Source: Pseudidiomarina aestuarii
GTDB taxonomy: Bacteria > Pseudomonadota > Gammaproteobacteria > Enterobacterales > Alteromonadaceae
NCBI GenBank assembly: GCA_003030745.1
Contig: PYVG01000006.1
Location: forward strand, 1-54,787
DNA length: 54,787 nucleotides
Direction: 5' to 3'
Position numbers and translations under genes: made by a program. Shown here in pieces: positions 32,839 to 43,159 of this stretch. Under the pieces are notes generated by a model. It saw only the letters and a program-made list of their open reading frames with translations. It was not told the origin of the DNA and made no database searches. The first letter of the stretch is position 1, and each line of letters starts with the position of its first letter.

Positions 32839-33987
32839 ATGCAACTACGCACTCCTGCTTCGCTAATCGCCATTGCGATAGCGGCATCCCTTTCACTTGC
32901 TGCTTGCAGTGACAACGGTGATGCAAATCAATCGTCGCAACAACAAGCACCGCAAGAAGTCGGTATTGTGACCATTGAGCGGCAAAACGTAGCGGTATCC
33001 AATGCTTTACCGGGACGCGTAACAGCTTTTCGTGTTGCAGAAGTAAGACCTCAAGTCAGCGGCATTTTGCAGTCACAACAATTCGAAGGCGGCACCAACG
33101 TCACTGCCGGACAATCGCTCTATCAAATCGATCCAGCGCTATTTCGTGCTCAACTCGAGAGCGCCGAGGCTGCACTTGCTCGTGCGCAAGCCGAGGTCAC
33201 GAATTCTAAAGCTCGCTTTGAACGCGTTCGTGAACTTATCGAAGACAAATCGATTAGCCAACAAGACTTTGATGAAGCGCAAGCGGTATTTCTACAAGCC
33301 CAAGCGAACTTGAAAGTTGCCGAAGCCGATGTGACTCGAGCGCAATTGGATCTGGATTATACCGAAGTGAAAGCCCCTATCAGTGGTCGTATTGGGCGTT
33401 CGTTGATTACCCCTGGTGCACTCGTGCAAACGGGCCAAGCGCAACCGCTAACTTATATACATCAGTTGGACCCTATCTACGTTGATATTGCACAAAGTAG
33501 TGACGAGTATATGGCACTGCAGCAACAAATTCGCAGTGGTGCTATTGCTGTAGATGAAAATAATCGCGCCAAAGTGAGCGTCACGTTAGCCGGTATGACG
33601 GACGAACCGATCACTGGGGAATTGCTATTTAACGAAGCCACCGTCGACCCGCAAACGAGCTCAATTGCTTTGCGTGCGCGGTTTGAAAACCCTGACCACC
33701 TTTTGCTACCCGGCATGTTTGTGACGGCAAATGTCAGCAGTGGTGAACTTCGTGACGCGATTCTCGCGCCGCAACAGGGTGTTACGCGTGATCCACGTGG
33801 CCGCGCGACGGTGATGATTGTCAATGCCGAAGGCCAAGCAGAAACTCGTTACATTAAGGTGAGTCGCACTATCGGCAGCAACTGGTTGGTAACCGATGGT
33901 CTAGCTGCCGGTGATCAGGTCATTGTTGATGGCCTACAAAAAATTCAACCTGGTGCTCAGGTTTCTCCGGTAAAAGTGGATTTATAA
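32839..33987 (+). CDS. RND efflux periplasmic adaptor (AcrA/MexA type lipoprotein)
   Basis: A 382-aa membrane-fusion protein with a lipoprotein signal peptide (lipobox LAAC, Cys near residue 23). A barrel-sandwich/lipoyl region has [20 protein letters not shown] and [15 protein letters not shown], flanking a helical hairpin (about 100-165), then beta-barrel and membrane-proximal domains. It joins the inner-membrane pump encoded next, one base away, to an outer-membrane channel. No outer-membrane factor gene follows, so a TolC-like protein from elsewhere is needed. Control is probably through the AcrR-like operator upstream. Confidence 0.94.
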   Translation: MQLRTPASLIAIAIAASLSLAACSDNGDANQSSQQQAPQEVGIVTIERQNVAVSNALPGRVTAFRVAEVRPQVSGILQSQQFEGGTNVTAGQSLYQIDPALFRAQLESAEAALARAQAEVTNSKARFERVRELIEDKSISQQDFDEAQAVFLQAQANLKVAEADVTRAQLDLDYTEVKAPISGRIGRSLITPGALVQTGQAQPLTYIHQLDPIYVDIAQSSDEYMALQQQIRSGAIAVDENNRAKVSVTLAGMTDEPITGELLFNEATVDPQTSSIALRARFENPDHLLLPGMFVTANVSSGELRDAILAPQQGVTRDPRGRATVMIVNAEGQAETRYIKVSRTIGSNWLVTDGLAAGDQVIVDGLQKIQPGAQVSPVKVDL

Positions 33988-33988
33988 T

Positions 33989-36900
33989 ATGGCTAAGTTT
34001 TTTATTAACCGCCCCATTTTTGCATGGGTTATTGCGATTATGATCATGCTCGGCGGTGGCTTGGCCGTCACGCAATTGCCTGTCGAACAGTATCCGCAAA
34101 TCGCACCACCATCGATTCAAATCAATGCGTCTTACCCTGGCGCCAATGCCGATACACTTTCAGAAACCGTTACTCAGGTTATTGAACAGAACCTAAACGG
34201 TATCGATAATCTTGAATACTTCTCTTCAAGTTCTGATTCTGCCGGCAATGCCAGTATCACGCTAACCTTTAGTTCCGGTACGGATGCCGACATTGCGCAA
34301 GTACAAGTGCAAAATAAGTTGCAACTTGCACTGCCGCTGCTCCCGCAAGAAGTACAGCAGCAAGGATTGTCGGTAGTTAAATCAAACAACTCGTTCTTGA
34401 TGGTGTTGGCACTTGTTTCAGACAGCCCTGAATTTACTCAGGTTGATTTGAGTGACTATGTTGCCAGTAACCTCCAAGATCCTGTAAGCCGAACGACTGG
34501 TGTTGGTAGTGTGCGGATATTTGGTTCTCCGTATGCGATGCGAATTTGGCTCGACCCCGCGCAACTGAATAGTTATGGGATGACGCCACAAGACGTCGTT
34601 CTTGCGATTCGAGAGCAGAATAACCAGATTGCGGCCGGACAACTCGGTGGGACACCGGCTGTCGAAGGGCAACGTCTGACCTCATCGATCATTGCGCAGA
34701 CACGTTTGTCGAGCGTTGATGAATTCAAAAACATACTATTACGGGTCAACAATGACGGTTCAAAAGTACGATTAGAAGATGTTGCTGAAGTTGAAATGGG
34801 GGGCGAAAACTATGCAACTATCGCACGCTATAATCGTGAAGCTGCAACAGGTCTCGCTGTCAATCTAGCAACCGGTGCCAATGCGCTCGAAACCGCTGAG
34901 CGCGTGAAAGCAACAATCGCCGAACTTGAACCCTTCTTCCCCGAAGGCGTCGAACTTGTCATTCCTTATGACACCACTCCGTTCGTAGAGATATCTATTA
35001 CTGAAGTAGTGAAGATACTCTTTGAAGCTGTGGTTTTGGTGTTCTTGCTCATGTTTTTGTTCTTACAAAACCTGCGCGCGACTATCATTCCTGCTTTTGC
35101 GATACCGGTCGTCTTGTTGGGTACGTTTGGCATCATGTCTGTGCTCGGCTTCTCAATCAACACCTTAACCATGTTCGGAATTGTACTTGCCATCGGACTA
35201 TTGGTTGATGACGCCATTGTTGTCGTAGAAAACGTCGAACGATTGATGTCGGAAGAGCAGCTTTCGCCACGTCAGGCAACCATTAAGTCCATGCAGCAAA
35301 TAACCGGAGCATTGGTAGCTATTGGGTTGGTAATGGCCGCAGTTTTTGTGCCAATGGCATTTTTCGGTGGCTCAACCGGTGCAGTGTATCGTCAATTTTC
35401 AATTACGATTATTTCAGCAATGTCACTCTCGGTGCTGGTTGCGATAATCTTTTCGCCGGCACTCTGTGCAACAATCTTGAAGCCTATTGATCACAGTAAG
35501 CCCAAGAAGGGTCCATTGGGTTGGTTCAATCGTAAGCTTGAGAGTGCAACGCAGAAGTATACCAGCAGTGTTCAATCGATCATTAAACGGACAGGACGTT
35601 TCATTGTTGTCTATCTGGGGCTGATTGCAGTCATGGCATTCTTGTTTACTCGGATGCCAAGCTCGTTTATTCCTACTGAAGATCGTGGTGTTTTCCTTGC
35701 CATGATGCAGCTGCCTGCAGGTGCCACCCAAGAACAGTCATTTGAGACGATTCAGAAAGTTGAAGATTATTTCTTGGACGATGCACCCGGTATTCGCTCT
35801 GTATTCTCGGTTGTCGGCTTTAGCTTTGCCGGTCAAGGCCAGAATGCAGGTATGGCGTTTGTGCGCATGGATGAATGGGACGAACGGACGACACCGGAAC
35901 TCCAAGTCGACGCGATTATTGGTCGTGCCATGGGTTTCTTCAGTCAGATTCGTGAGGCCAACATTTTTGCTTTCAACCTACCCTCCATTCCGGAGCTAGG
36001 GACAGCCAGCGGATTCAACTTGTACTTGCAAGATCGCGCTGGAGTTGGACATGAAGCCCTGTTGGAGGCTCGTAACCAGTTACTTGGTATGGCAGCGCAA
36101 GAGCCATCGTTGGTCGGCGTCCGTCCGAATGGACTAGAAGATACACCACAGTTTCGTGTCGATGTTGACTTTAACAAAGCGAAATCGATGGGATTAGAAA
36201 TTGCGGACATCAACAACACGTTGGGCTCAGCATTCGGTACCGTGTATGTGAACGATTTTATTGATCGTGGCCGAGTGAAGAAAGTGTATTTAGGTGGTCA
36301 AGCCGAAGCCCGCATGGTTCCTGAAGATATTAATAAATGGTACGTCCGCAATAATGCCGGTGAAATGGTGCCATTCTCGGCATTTTCGACCAGCAGTTGG
36401 GACTTTGGTCCACAACGCCTTGAACGCTACAACGGCGTTCCAGCGATGAATCTGCAAGGTGAAGCGGCGCCGGGTTTCTCCTCAGGCGATGCAATGAACA
36501 AAATGGAAGATTTAATTGGTCAACTGCCTGCGGGTATCGGCTTTGAATGGACCGGAATTTCCCTCGAAGAGAAGACCTCCGGTAACCAAGCGCCACTTCT
36601 TTACGCGTTGTCATTGTTGATTGTATTTCTCTGTCTTGCCGCGTTGTATGAAAGCTGGTCGATACCTTTTGCGGTCATGTTAGTGGTGCCGTTGGGTATT
36701 CTTGGCGCTGTCATTGCAGCTTTAGGGCGCGGGCTCGAGAACGATGTGTTCTTCCAAGTGGGCTTGCTCACCACGGTGGGTGTATCCGCTCGAAACGCGA
36801 TCCTGATTGTAGAATTCGCTAAGGATCTACAAGCGCAAGGTAAAGAATTACTCGAAGCGACGCTTGAAGCTGTGAGACTACGGTTACGTCCTATTCTCAT

Positions 36901-37096
36901 GACGTCACTGGCGTTTACTTTCGGGGTTCTACCACTGGCGATCTCCACCGGCGCTGGTGCCGTCAGTCGTCAAGCGATTGGTACGGGCGTGATTGGTGGT
37001 ATGCTCGGTGGAACTATTTTGGCGATATTCTTTGTGCCGCTGCTGTTCTACGTAGTGCGCAAGCGCTTCCCACCCAAGGTGCGCGAAGAAGATTAG
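33989..37096 (+). CDS. RND multidrug efflux permease (AcrB/MexB type, HAE1)
   Basis: A 1035-aa inner-membrane proton/drug antiporter of normal family length. It has 12 membrane segments and two large periplasmic loops. Signatures are [20 protein letters not shown] at the N-terminus, [29 protein letters not shown] with the proton-relay Asp pair, and [12 protein letters not shown]. It works as a trimer with the adaptor just upstream and an outer-membrane channel. The gene begins two bases after the adaptor stop and is followed by a strong terminator, so the operon is exactly two genes. Confidence 0.96.
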   Translation: MAKFFINRPIFAWVIAIMIMLGGGLAVTQLPVEQYPQIAPPSIQINASYPGANADTLSETVTQVIEQNLNGIDNLEYFSSSSDSAGNASITLTFSSGTDADIAQVQVQNKLQLALPLLPQEVQQQGLSVVKSNNSFLMVLALVSDSPEFTQVDLSDYVASNLQDPVSRTTGVGSVRIFGSPYAMRIWLDPAQLNSYGMTPQDVVLAIREQNNQIAAGQLGGTPAVEGQRLTSSIIAQTRLSSVDEFKNILLRVNNDGSKVRLEDVAEVEMGGENYATIARYNREAATGLAVNLATGANALETAERVKATIAELEPFFPEGVELVIPYDTTPFVEISITEVVKILFEAVVLVFLLMFLFLQNLRATIIPAFAIPVVLLGTFGIMSVLGFSINTLTMFGIVLAIGLLVDDAIVVVENVERLMSEEQLSPRQATIKSMQQITGALVAIGLVMAAVFVPMAFFGGSTGAVYRQFSITIISAMSLSVLVAIIFSPALCATILKPIDHSKPKKGPLGWFNRKLESATQKYTSSVQSIIKRTGRFIVVYLGLIAVMAFLFTRMPSSFIPTEDRGVFLAMMQLPAGATQEQSFETIQKVEDYFLDDAPGIRSVFSVVGFSFAGQGQNAGMAFVRMDEWDERTTPELQVDAIIGRAMGFFSQIREANIFAFNLPSIPELGTASGFNLYLQDRAGVGHEALLEARNQLLGMAAQEPSLVGVRPNGLEDTPQFRVDVDFNKAKSMGLEIADINNTLGSAFGTVYVNDFIDRGRVKKVYLGGQAEARMVPEDINKWYVRNNAGEMVPFSAFSTSSWDFGPQRLERYNGVPAMNLQGEAAPGFSSGDAMNKMEDLIGQLPAGIGFEWTGISLEEKTSGNQAPLLYALSLLIVFLCLAALYESWSIPFAVMLVVPLGILGAVIAALGRGLENDVFFQVGLLTTVGVSARNAILIVEFAKDLQAQGKELLEATLEAVRLRLRPILMTSLAFTFGVLPLAISTGAGAVSRQAIGTGVIGGMLGGTILAIFFVPLLFYVVRKRFPPKVREED

Positions 37097-37134
37097 TTCT
37101 TCGGACGAAAGAGCGGAAATTCTACTTTCATGCT

Positions 37135-37170
37135 AAGGTTGAGTCAGGTAACTGGCTCAACCTTTTTCTT
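37135..37170 (+). terminator. Intrinsic terminator of the RND operon
   Basis: Arms AAGGTTGAGTCA (37135-37146) and TGGCTCAACCTT (37153-37164) pair over 12 positions with one G-T wobble. The loop is six bases and a T-rich run follows (TTTTCTT). It lies 38 bases after the permease stop. Confidence 0.9.
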
Positions 37171-37196
37171 TGTCTGGCTGATAGGAACCGACCGAA

Positions 37197-37724
37197 ATGT
37201 TGTATCGCTACTTTCTCATTATTCTCGCCTGCGCGGCCATCATGACTGGTGTTCAGGTGCCTAATTTTGTGACGCAGTATGAGCAACGTCTCGATGCTCA
37301 GTGGACAGAAGCGAAGGTTTACTATGACCAGTATCAAGCTATTGCCGATCAGTATTTCGAAGGTGACATGAACGCCCTACTTCAGCATCACGAGCAAAGT
37401 GATGATGAGGTATTTCGTGCCGAGTCCGTGCCATTAGGAACGTTATTGGAACGAGTACGCACGTTTGAGTATCAGTTGCGCGAACTCAATACGACGATCT
37501 GGGGTAAGTTGTGGTTTCTGGCGCATTCCGCTGATGAAGAGTTACTGGACGGAACCTGGCGGAATTATAGTTTTACCGTTCCGCTGACACAGGATGCCCT
37601 TATACTCGGCATTATTTTTATGTTTGCCATTGTGGTGTTGGTCGATGGCTGCTGCAGTGGTTGTCGCTACTGGTGGCGCCGCCGCCGAGCTAGTCGTCCT
37701 TCACCCGGTATTCGCCGTCAATAA
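37197..37724 (+). CDS. DUF2937 family membrane protein
   Basis: A 175-aa protein with an N-terminal membrane segment (about residues 5-22), a soluble helical middle and a C-terminal membrane segment (about 135-152, LILGIIFMFAIVVLVDG). A CCSGCRYWWRRRR tail follows, rich in Cys and Arg. MTGVQVPNFVTQYEQRLDAQ matches the DUF2937 family of unknown function. The last 35 bases overlap the converging small gene. Confidence 0.82.
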   Translation: MLYRYFLIILACAAIMTGVQVPNFVTQYEQRLDAQWTEAKVYYDQYQAIADQYFEGDMNALLQHHEQSDDEVFRAESVPLGTLLERVRTFEYQLRELNTTIWGKLWFLAHSADEELLDGTWRNYSFTVPLTQDALILGIIFMFAIVVLVDGCCSGCRYWWRRRRASRPSPGIRRQ

Positions 37725-38019
37725 CACTGGAGTCTTGACGATTACGTTGCTGTTGTTGCGCTGCATCCTGTTGTTGTCTGGCTTGCTGCTGAGCTTGCTT
37801 CGCTGCACGACCGAACTGCCACATCGATTTCAATTCGCGGCGCCGCTTCCACATCAGTGGTAACAGTAAAATCCAGCCTACCAACAAGAACACCAAGCCA
37901 AGAAACAACCCCACCATTAGCAAGAGTCCCATGACTAGCCAACTTAATAGCATCATCAAGGGGTTTGCACCCGGTCGAGGCCCGACCTTTTGCTGTAACT
38001 GACGGATGTAAATACGCAT
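37690..38019 (-). CDS. Hypothetical two-span membrane protein with Gln/Ala-rich tail
   Basis: A 109-aa protein from the ATG at 38019. Two adjacent membrane segments (about residues 20-55) are followed by a basic turn (WKRRRELKSMW). A low-complexity Gln-rich tail comes next (QAQQQARQQQDAAQQQQRN) and the protein ends GEYRVKDD. I recognise no family. It overlaps the converging DUF2937 gene by 35 bases. Confidence 0.68.
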   Translation of the reverse strand: MRIYIRQLQQKVGPRPGANPLMMLLSWLVMGLLLMVGLFLGLVFLLVGWILLLPLMWKRRRELKSMWQFGRAAKQAQQQARQQQDAAQQQQRNRQDSSVIDGEYRVKDD

Positions 38020-38081
38020 AGCGCTCACTTCTTTATCAAACTTACTTGTACTATATGGGCGAATGGATGGGTTACAACCTT

Positions 38082-38582
38082 TTAAACCCGCCTATCTTGT
38101 AACATTTTAAGAATAATACTGCTGAGGTTGACCAAATTGAAAACCATTCCTTCGAGGCTACCCACCATAAAGGCATAACCCAAACCGAGTAGTTCAGCGA
38201 GAATAAACCAGCGCCGAATAAGTACAGGATCGTTCAAACGAATCGAACCAATGCTGAATATCAAAGAGGATACATACGCAAACACCAGCGGTAATTGTGG
38301 CGCTCCACTAACGGCTTCAAAAATCCACAACACCACGTTTGCTGCAATAAAGAACCACAGAACAAAAGGCCCTTGCCATCGTAATGCGATAAAATTACGA
38401 AAAAATGCTAAACCGGTAACCACAGCACCAGCAGTCGCATCAATCAGAGCAAAATGAATCGATAGTGAGCCGAGAGCTAGCGCCGATATAATGCGATAGC
38501 GATTCGCGGTCGGTTGGCGATAGGCAATAAAGTTCAGCACTAAGGCCAACATGCCAACGTATTCGGCGGGCGTAAAAGTCAC
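38082..38582 (-). CDS. YgjV family inner-membrane protein
   Basis: A 166-aa protein of six or so membrane segments matching the YgjV (Imp-YgjV) family: LNFIAYRQPTANRYRIISAL, LIDATAGAVVTGLAFFRNF and EGMVFNLVNLSSIIL. No function is known for the family. It stands alone, with a terminator of the upstream M28 gene just before it. Confidence 0.82.
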   Translation of the reverse strand: MTFTPAEYVGMLALVLNFIAYRQPTANRYRIISALALGSLSIHFALIDATAGAVVTGLAFFRNFIALRWQGPFVLWFFIAANVVLWIFEAVSGAPQLPLVFAYVSSLIFSIGSIRLNDPVLIRRWFILAELLGLGYAFMVGSLEGMVFNLVNLSSIILKMLQDRRV

Positions 38583-38597
38583 GACTCGTTACTCCAT

Positions 38598-38633
38598 AAA
38601 AAAAGCGGCAAACCGGCTAAGCGGTTGCCGCTT
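38598..38633 (-). terminator. Intrinsic terminator after the M28 lipoprotein gene
   Basis: On the minus strand a GC-rich stem of 12-13 bp with one bulged base (plus-strand positions about 38603-38633) has a six-base loop and is followed by seven T. It ends the leftward M28/DUF192 transcript. Confidence 0.88.
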
Positions 38634-38664
38634 GACTCAAAAAAGAGTTCTATTGTACCCGATT

Positions 38665-40338
38665 TTACTGACGTGACGCAGCCGATTCATCGCGGATAGC
38701 GCGAAATTCATTGCCTGCGTACCAATTTGGCCACGCTTGGCTATTCGCTAGCTCTTCACCAACCCAGTAATACAACCACAGATCTTGTTGAACACCACGT
38801 AAATCCCATTCAGGATCATACTCGTCAGCGGGTTTGTGATAGGCCACTTGCACGTATTCAGCACGTTTCTGAGCACCATACTCTTTACCTAGCTCAAAGT
38901 GGTCAATGCCACCTTTTGCATACAGCATCGGCACACCAACCTTGGCTAGATTGAAATGATCTGAGCGATAAAAAGAGCCAACCTCAGGATTGGGTTCAGG
39001 CGCGACATAACGGCCCTGCTGCTCAACATATTTCGTGAGTACCTCTTCAACTTCAGAGTTGCCATGTCCAACTACAACCATGTCGTTCATCGGACCATAG
39101 ACGTTTAAAACATCCATGTTGATGCCTGCAACCGCTTTGCCAACAGGCAACATCGGGTTGTTCGCATACCAATTCGAACCCAATAGTCCCCGCTCTTCAG
39201 CCGTAACGAGTACAAACACAATGGAACGCTCGGGTTGTGGCTGGCTCGACCAAAACTCAGCAAGCGCCATGACGCCTGCGGTTCCGCTAGCATTGTCTTG
39301 CGCACCGTTGAAAATTCCATCATCAGGATTAATCGGGTCAACGCCCATGTGATCCCAATGCGCCATGTATATTACATGTTCTTCAGGCCGTGACTTACCC
39401 TCGATGTACCCAATGAGATTAGGTGAATTAAGATATTCAAATTTGGTGCTGACAGAGACAGACAGTCCAGTTTCTAAAGAAACCGGTTCAAAGTCAGGTT
39501 GTTGTGCAGCTTCACGCATTTCCGCGTAGGAAGAACCGATTCGAGCAAACAGTTGGTCTGCACCTTCATCGGTAATCCAGCCTTCGATGGCAGTACGGTC
39601 CATGTTGTTATTGTCTCTTGCTAAATCAAAGCGCAGCGGCGACCCGCCTGCAATGACGCCCCAACCGTAACCAGCTGGACCCGTTTCATGAATCACAATC
39701 ACGCCCTCAGCACCCTGCCGAGCAGCCTCTTCAAACTTATAGGTCCAGCGACCGTAATACGTCATCGCTTTACCATTAAAGACTTCTGGATCTTGAGTGT
39801 CATAGCCTGGATCGTTCACCAAAACGACTACGGTTTTGCCGGCGACATCCAAGCCCTCATAGTCGTTCCAGCCATATTCCGGCGCCACGATGCCATAGCC
39901 AGCGAATACTAACTCACTGTCCTCAATAGCAACTTCTTCCATAACACGCGGCGACCACGCCATCATTTGCGTGCGATACGCCAGAGGCTCTAAATCATCG
40001 CTACTGAAGGTCATATCCGACACTTTGTAAGGCATCATTTTGACCAAAGGTACTTGCTGCTGATAATTGTTGTCTTCAGCGTTGTAAGGTTTGAGTCCCC
40101 ACTCACGGAACTTGCCTTCCACGAATGCGACCGTTTTTTCTTCACCAACACTTGCCGGCGCACGACCCGCGAATTCGTCTGAACTCAAAGTCTCTAAATA
40201 GCCACGGTAGTTCTCATTAAAATTGTACGGATCCACTTGCACCGCGGGTTCCGATTGGCTCACCTGAGGCTCATCAGCCGCTGGGCTGCAGGCGCTTAAC
40301 AACAAGCCTCCCGCAATCAATACCAAGTGTTTTTGCAT
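38665..40338 (-). CDS. M28 family metallopeptidase lipoprotein with PA domain
   Basis: A 557-aa lipoprotein (signal peptide with lipobox LSAC, Cys about residue 17). The M28 catalytic region is split by a PA domain (about 120-260, VFAGYGIVAPEYGWNDYEG). Zinc ligands are visible in MAHWDHMGVDP, AQDNASGTAGV, TAEERGLLGS and INMDVL. The last ligand is in YRSDHFNLAKVGVP. It is probably an aminopeptidase or carboxypeptidase anchored in the envelope. The gene starts three bases after the DUF192 gene ends, so they form one operon. Confidence 0.9.
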   Translation of the reverse strand: MQKHLVLIAGGLLLSACSPAADEPQVSQSEPAVQVDPYNFNENYRGYLETLSSDEFAGRAPASVGEEKTVAFVEGKFREWGLKPYNAEDNNYQQQVPLVKMMPYKVSDMTFSSDDLEPLAYRTQMMAWSPRVMEEVAIEDSELVFAGYGIVAPEYGWNDYEGLDVAGKTVVVLVNDPGYDTQDPEVFNGKAMTYYGRWTYKFEEAARQGAEGVIVIHETGPAGYGWGVIAGGSPLRFDLARDNNNMDRTAIEGWITDEGADQLFARIGSSYAEMREAAQQPDFEPVSLETGLSVSVSTKFEYLNSPNLIGYIEGKSRPEEHVIYMAHWDHMGVDPINPDDGIFNGAQDNASGTAGVMALAEFWSSQPQPERSIVFVLVTAEERGLLGSNWYANNPMLPVGKAVAGINMDVLNVYGPMNDMVVVGHGNSEVEEVLTKYVEQQGRYVAPEPNPEVGSFYRSDHFNLAKVGVPMLYAKGGIDHFELGKEYGAQKRAEYVQVAYHKPADEYDPEWDLRGVQQDLWLYYWVGEELANSQAWPNWYAGNEFRAIRDESAASRQ

Positions 40339-40341
40339 TTA

Positions 40342-40839
40342 TTATTCTCCTTCGTTGCATTCTTGAATGGTCGCACCGACTTGAATATCGTACTTGTCGA
40401 AGTAACCCATATTCATTTCCAGCGCACTGAAATAGCTCACACCAGGATCATAGGCTGGGCAGCGTTGTGCATCAATACTTGGGCAAGGTTCCATTGGAAT
40501 GATGGTTAAAATCTTGCCCTGCTCATCGAGGTAAGCAATATCTAGCGGTATGTAGGTATTAAACATCCAAAAACCAGCATTCCCTGGTCGTTCCGTCTCA
40601 TATACAAACCACATACCGGCATGTTCAGCTAATGACTCGCGCGCCATTAGACCACGGGCGCGACTCTCAAATGTATCGGCAATTTCGACGGTCAACGTAG
40701 GTTCATGTCCAGCAATACAGAGCTTTGTAGTTTCGAGGTTGGTATTCAAAGACGTTTGTGGCATCCCAACACTTGAATACACCAAAAGACTCCCGATAGC
40801 ACAGGTTTTGAGAACCGACAGATGATAACTATGACGCAT
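40342..40839 (-). CDS. DUF192 family exported protein
   Basis: A 165-aa protein from the ATG at 40839 with a signal peptide (SVLKTCAIGSLLVYSSVGMPQ). It is followed by a DUF192 domain: VEIADTFESRARGLMARESLAE, GMWFVYETERPGNAGFWMFNTYIPLDIAYLD and a C-terminal GYFDKYDIQVGA. The function is unknown. Extra cysteines (ACS-like PCPSIDAQRCP) could form a disulfide. It is upstream of, and coupled to, the M28 peptidase gene. Confidence 0.86.
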   Translation of the reverse strand: MRHSYHLSVLKTCAIGSLLVYSSVGMPQTSLNTNLETTKLCIAGHEPTLTVEIADTFESRARGLMARESLAEHAGMWFVYETERPGNAGFWMFNTYIPLDIAYLDEQGKILTIIPMEPCPSIDAQRCPAYDPGVSYFSALEMNMGYFDKYDIQVGATIQECNEGE

Positions 40840-40902
40840 AAGTATATTCCTACAGAAGCAATTCAATCTAAGTATCGCGCGAATGACTGCTGAACGAAAG
40901 GT

Positions 40903-40931
40903 AAAAAAAGGGGCTCCAAATGAGGAGCCCC
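40903..40931 (-). terminator. Intrinsic terminator of the DUF4382 gene
   Basis: GGGGCTCC (40910-40917) and GGAGCCCC (40924-40931) form a perfect 8-bp stem over a six-base loop. On the minus strand seven T follow the stem. Confidence 0.92.
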
Positions 40932-40978
40932 GAACGGGAGAGATATTTCTATCTCAGGCTTACTAAAACACAGGCAAA

Positions 40979-41965
40979 CTATTCCGCACCGAAAGTAATC
41001 ACGGTAACTTCGCCTTCTGCAGATACTTGAATTTCTTGTAAGTCATCAGTATTTAAGCTGATGTCATCATCAACTTCTGGGTCGTCATTAGTGTTGCAAG
41101 TCCAAACCGCGGTGTAATCACCTGCCGCAACAAAGCCAATCTCAAAATTGTAGTCTGTTGCACCATCGAAGTTCACACTCGTTGAGGCGTAGGCTTCCAA
41201 TCCTTCGCTACCACCATTATCGGCTAATGTGGTTCCATCTAAATCATGACCGGGATACAGGTATACAGTAGCAACCGGTTCACTGAGATCTGCTGGCGCA
41301 ACTGTGCACTCCTGCGCAATCAATAGCGCTTCCGCAATGGTACCTTCAACATGTCCAATCTCTTGGTTATCGACTAAGCGCACACCACGTGGTTTCAGCA
41401 AATAACCATCTTGACCCACTGGATTCACCAGAGCCATCCGCAAATCAAACTCGACGGTGTAATTCGCCGTGCTATCAGCGGCCAGCGTAAGACCGTCAAA
41501 TTTCAATTCATTCGATGGCACACGCAAGCCTATAGTCGTGTCACCGTCTTCAACGTAGGAACCTTCGGCCATAACTAAACGCAGTTGGCCATAGCTCCCT
41601 GCTTTGACGTCAACACCGGATAGCAGTGATTCTGATTCGGAACCGGTAAATTCCAGTAAGTTGATGCCACGAGTATTCGCGATAGTTTCACCGGCCTCAT
41701 CCTTACATACATCATTTTCTTCGATGGTGTTGGTGTCCGTACCAATTTCGAATACTTGCGTACCCTCACCGTTTCCGACCAACTCAATAGCGGAGAAACA
41801 AACCCAAACACTATCGGCATTATCGACTGGTGCATCGCTGACTGCGAGATTCAAACGAGCGCGGTCACTCGTTGTTGGTTCTGAGTCTGAACCACCACAG
41901 GCGCTGAGACCTAATGACGCTAGTACAGCTGCCGTAATATAGTTTATTTTATTGCTTTTCAACAT
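40979..41965 (-). CDS. DUF4382 domain lipoprotein
   Basis: A 328-aa lipoprotein (LGLSACGGS, Cys about residue 23). A DUF4382 domain covers about residues 36-185 (LNLAVSDAPVDNADSVWVCFSAIEL, GINLLEF and YGQLRLVM). The C-terminal half is an acidic beta-rich region (about 200-328, LYPGHDLDGT, AGDYTAVWTC). Such proteins are surface or periplasmic with carboxypeptidase-regulatory-like folds. The function is unknown. It is a single gene with its own terminator. Confidence 0.85.
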   Translation of the reverse strand: MLKSNKINYITAAVLASLGLSACGGSDSEPTTSDRARLNLAVSDAPVDNADSVWVCFSAIELVGNGEGTQVFEIGTDTNTIEENDVCKDEAGETIANTRGINLLEFTGSESESLLSGVDVKAGSYGQLRLVMAEGSYVEDGDTTIGLRVPSNELKFDGLTLAADSTANYTVEFDLRMALVNPVGQDGYLLKPRGVRLVDNQEIGHVEGTIAEALLIAQECTVAPADLSEPVATVYLYPGHDLDGTTLADNGGSEGLEAYASTSVNFDGATDYNFEIGFVAAGDYTAVWTCNTNDDPEVDDDISLNTDDLQEIQVSAEGEVTVITFGAE

Positions 41966-42047
41966 AAATAGCTCCTCGCCAATATGCGTACTATCATAGT
42001 GGTAGTTAGTCTAGACTCTTTAAGAACGAGGTCGAGTCGTTTTACAC

Positions 42048-42066
42048 GAGCTTTACACACAAGCTC
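42048..42066. promoter_or_regulatory. Small hairpin in the 219-bp divergent spacer
   Basis: GAGCTT (42048-42053) and AAGCTC (42061-42066) are complementary across seven bases. The spacer serves the divergent DUF4382 and YvcK-like genes. No confident promoter was picked. Confidence 0.25.
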
Positions 42067-42184
42067 TGGTTGTTATGAGAGGGCTGGAGTTAGACAAAAA
42101 TTTATACAATACGTTATAGGAATTGATTGTCGCTTCGTATCAGCATAAAGTAGCTTTTATGGCAGCGAACAACAATCACCTAAC

Positions 42185-43147
42185 ATGAATGATACTGCAG
42201 CGTCTGTATCCGACGCTTCTAATACACTCCGATTGACAGACCTGCGGTGCGTGACTGCCATCGGCGGAGGCCACGGCTTGGGACGTGTGCTCTCGGCATT
42301 ATCGTTCCTGAATCGTCGCCTGATAGGTATTGTAGCGACCACTGATGATGGCGGAGCGAGTGGCTTATTGCGACGAAATACCGAGTGTATTGCTTGGGGT
42401 GATATCCGTAATTGTCTATCACAATTAACGACTCAACCGCTTGCCCGCGAAGTCCTAAACTATCGCTTTAATGAAGATCATCATCTGGTGGGTCATAATT
42501 TCGGTAACCTACTTTTATATACACTCGAGCAATTAAGTGCGCGTCCGGTAGACGGCATTCAATTACTATCACGGCTGTTGAATGTGGATATCAGACTCTT
42601 ACCGATGTCTGAGAGCCCCGTCGATTTAGTCGCAAGCACTAAAGAAGGGTTACATTGTTTCGGCGAACTGCATGTCGATGGTTTGCTGCACATGCCGGCG
42701 TCACTGCATTTATCCAAATCTGTACCAGCGACACCTGAAGCACTGCGCCACCTGCGCCGCAGCGATCTGATTATCCTCGGTCCAGGAAGTTTGTTGACGT
42801 CAGTCATGCCGCCGTTATTAGTAGAGGAATTCGCGCAGACTGTCGCAGATAGTCAGGCTCCTGTAGTTTTTATTGATAATCTCATACCTGAACAAAGTCC
42901 TGCGGGGAAAGTGAGCCTGGCTGAGCGATTACAATGGATGGAAGAACAATTGGGAGTCGATGTCGTTGACCTCATTATTAGTTCCAATCCGCATCCAGAC
43001 ATCGATAAGCCATGGGTTCAATTGCATCAACAGCAGCCTCAAGAGCCACATCGTCATTGCGCATCAGGCTTATGTCGCGCTCTGGAGCAATCGCTTACCC
43101 TGCTGGCTCATAAGTTACCTAAGCGCGCCAACATCAAACAAGTCTAA
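42185..43147 (+). CDS. YvcK/CofD-like gluconeogenesis factor family protein
   Basis: A 320-aa cytoplasmic protein of the YvcK/CofD-like family. It has an N-terminal nucleotide-sugar-binding loop GGGHGLGRVLSAL, VATTDDGGASGLLRR, GDIRNCLSQLT and HNFGNLLLYTLEQL, and later IILGPGSLLTSVMPPLL. YvcK binds UDP-sugars and links central metabolism to cell-wall growth. The ATG lies 12 codons before the conserved region. The M14 peptidase gene follows 12 bp later. Confidence 0.9.
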   Translation: MNDTAASVSDASNTLRLTDLRCVTAIGGGHGLGRVLSALSFLNRRLIGIVATTDDGGASGLLRRNTECIAWGDIRNCLSQLTTQPLAREVLNYRFNEDHHLVGHNFGNLLLYTLEQLSARPVDGIQLLSRLLNVDIRLLPMSESPVDLVASTKEGLHCFGELHVDGLLHMPASLHLSKSVPATPEALRHLRRSDLIILGPGSLLTSVMPPLLVEEFAQTVADSQAPVVFIDNLIPEQSPAGKVSLAERLQWMEEQLGVDVVDLIISSNPHPDIDKPWVQLHQQQPQEPHRHCASGLCRALEQSLTLLAHKLPKRANIKQV

Positions 43148-43159
43148 GAAGGAATTGGC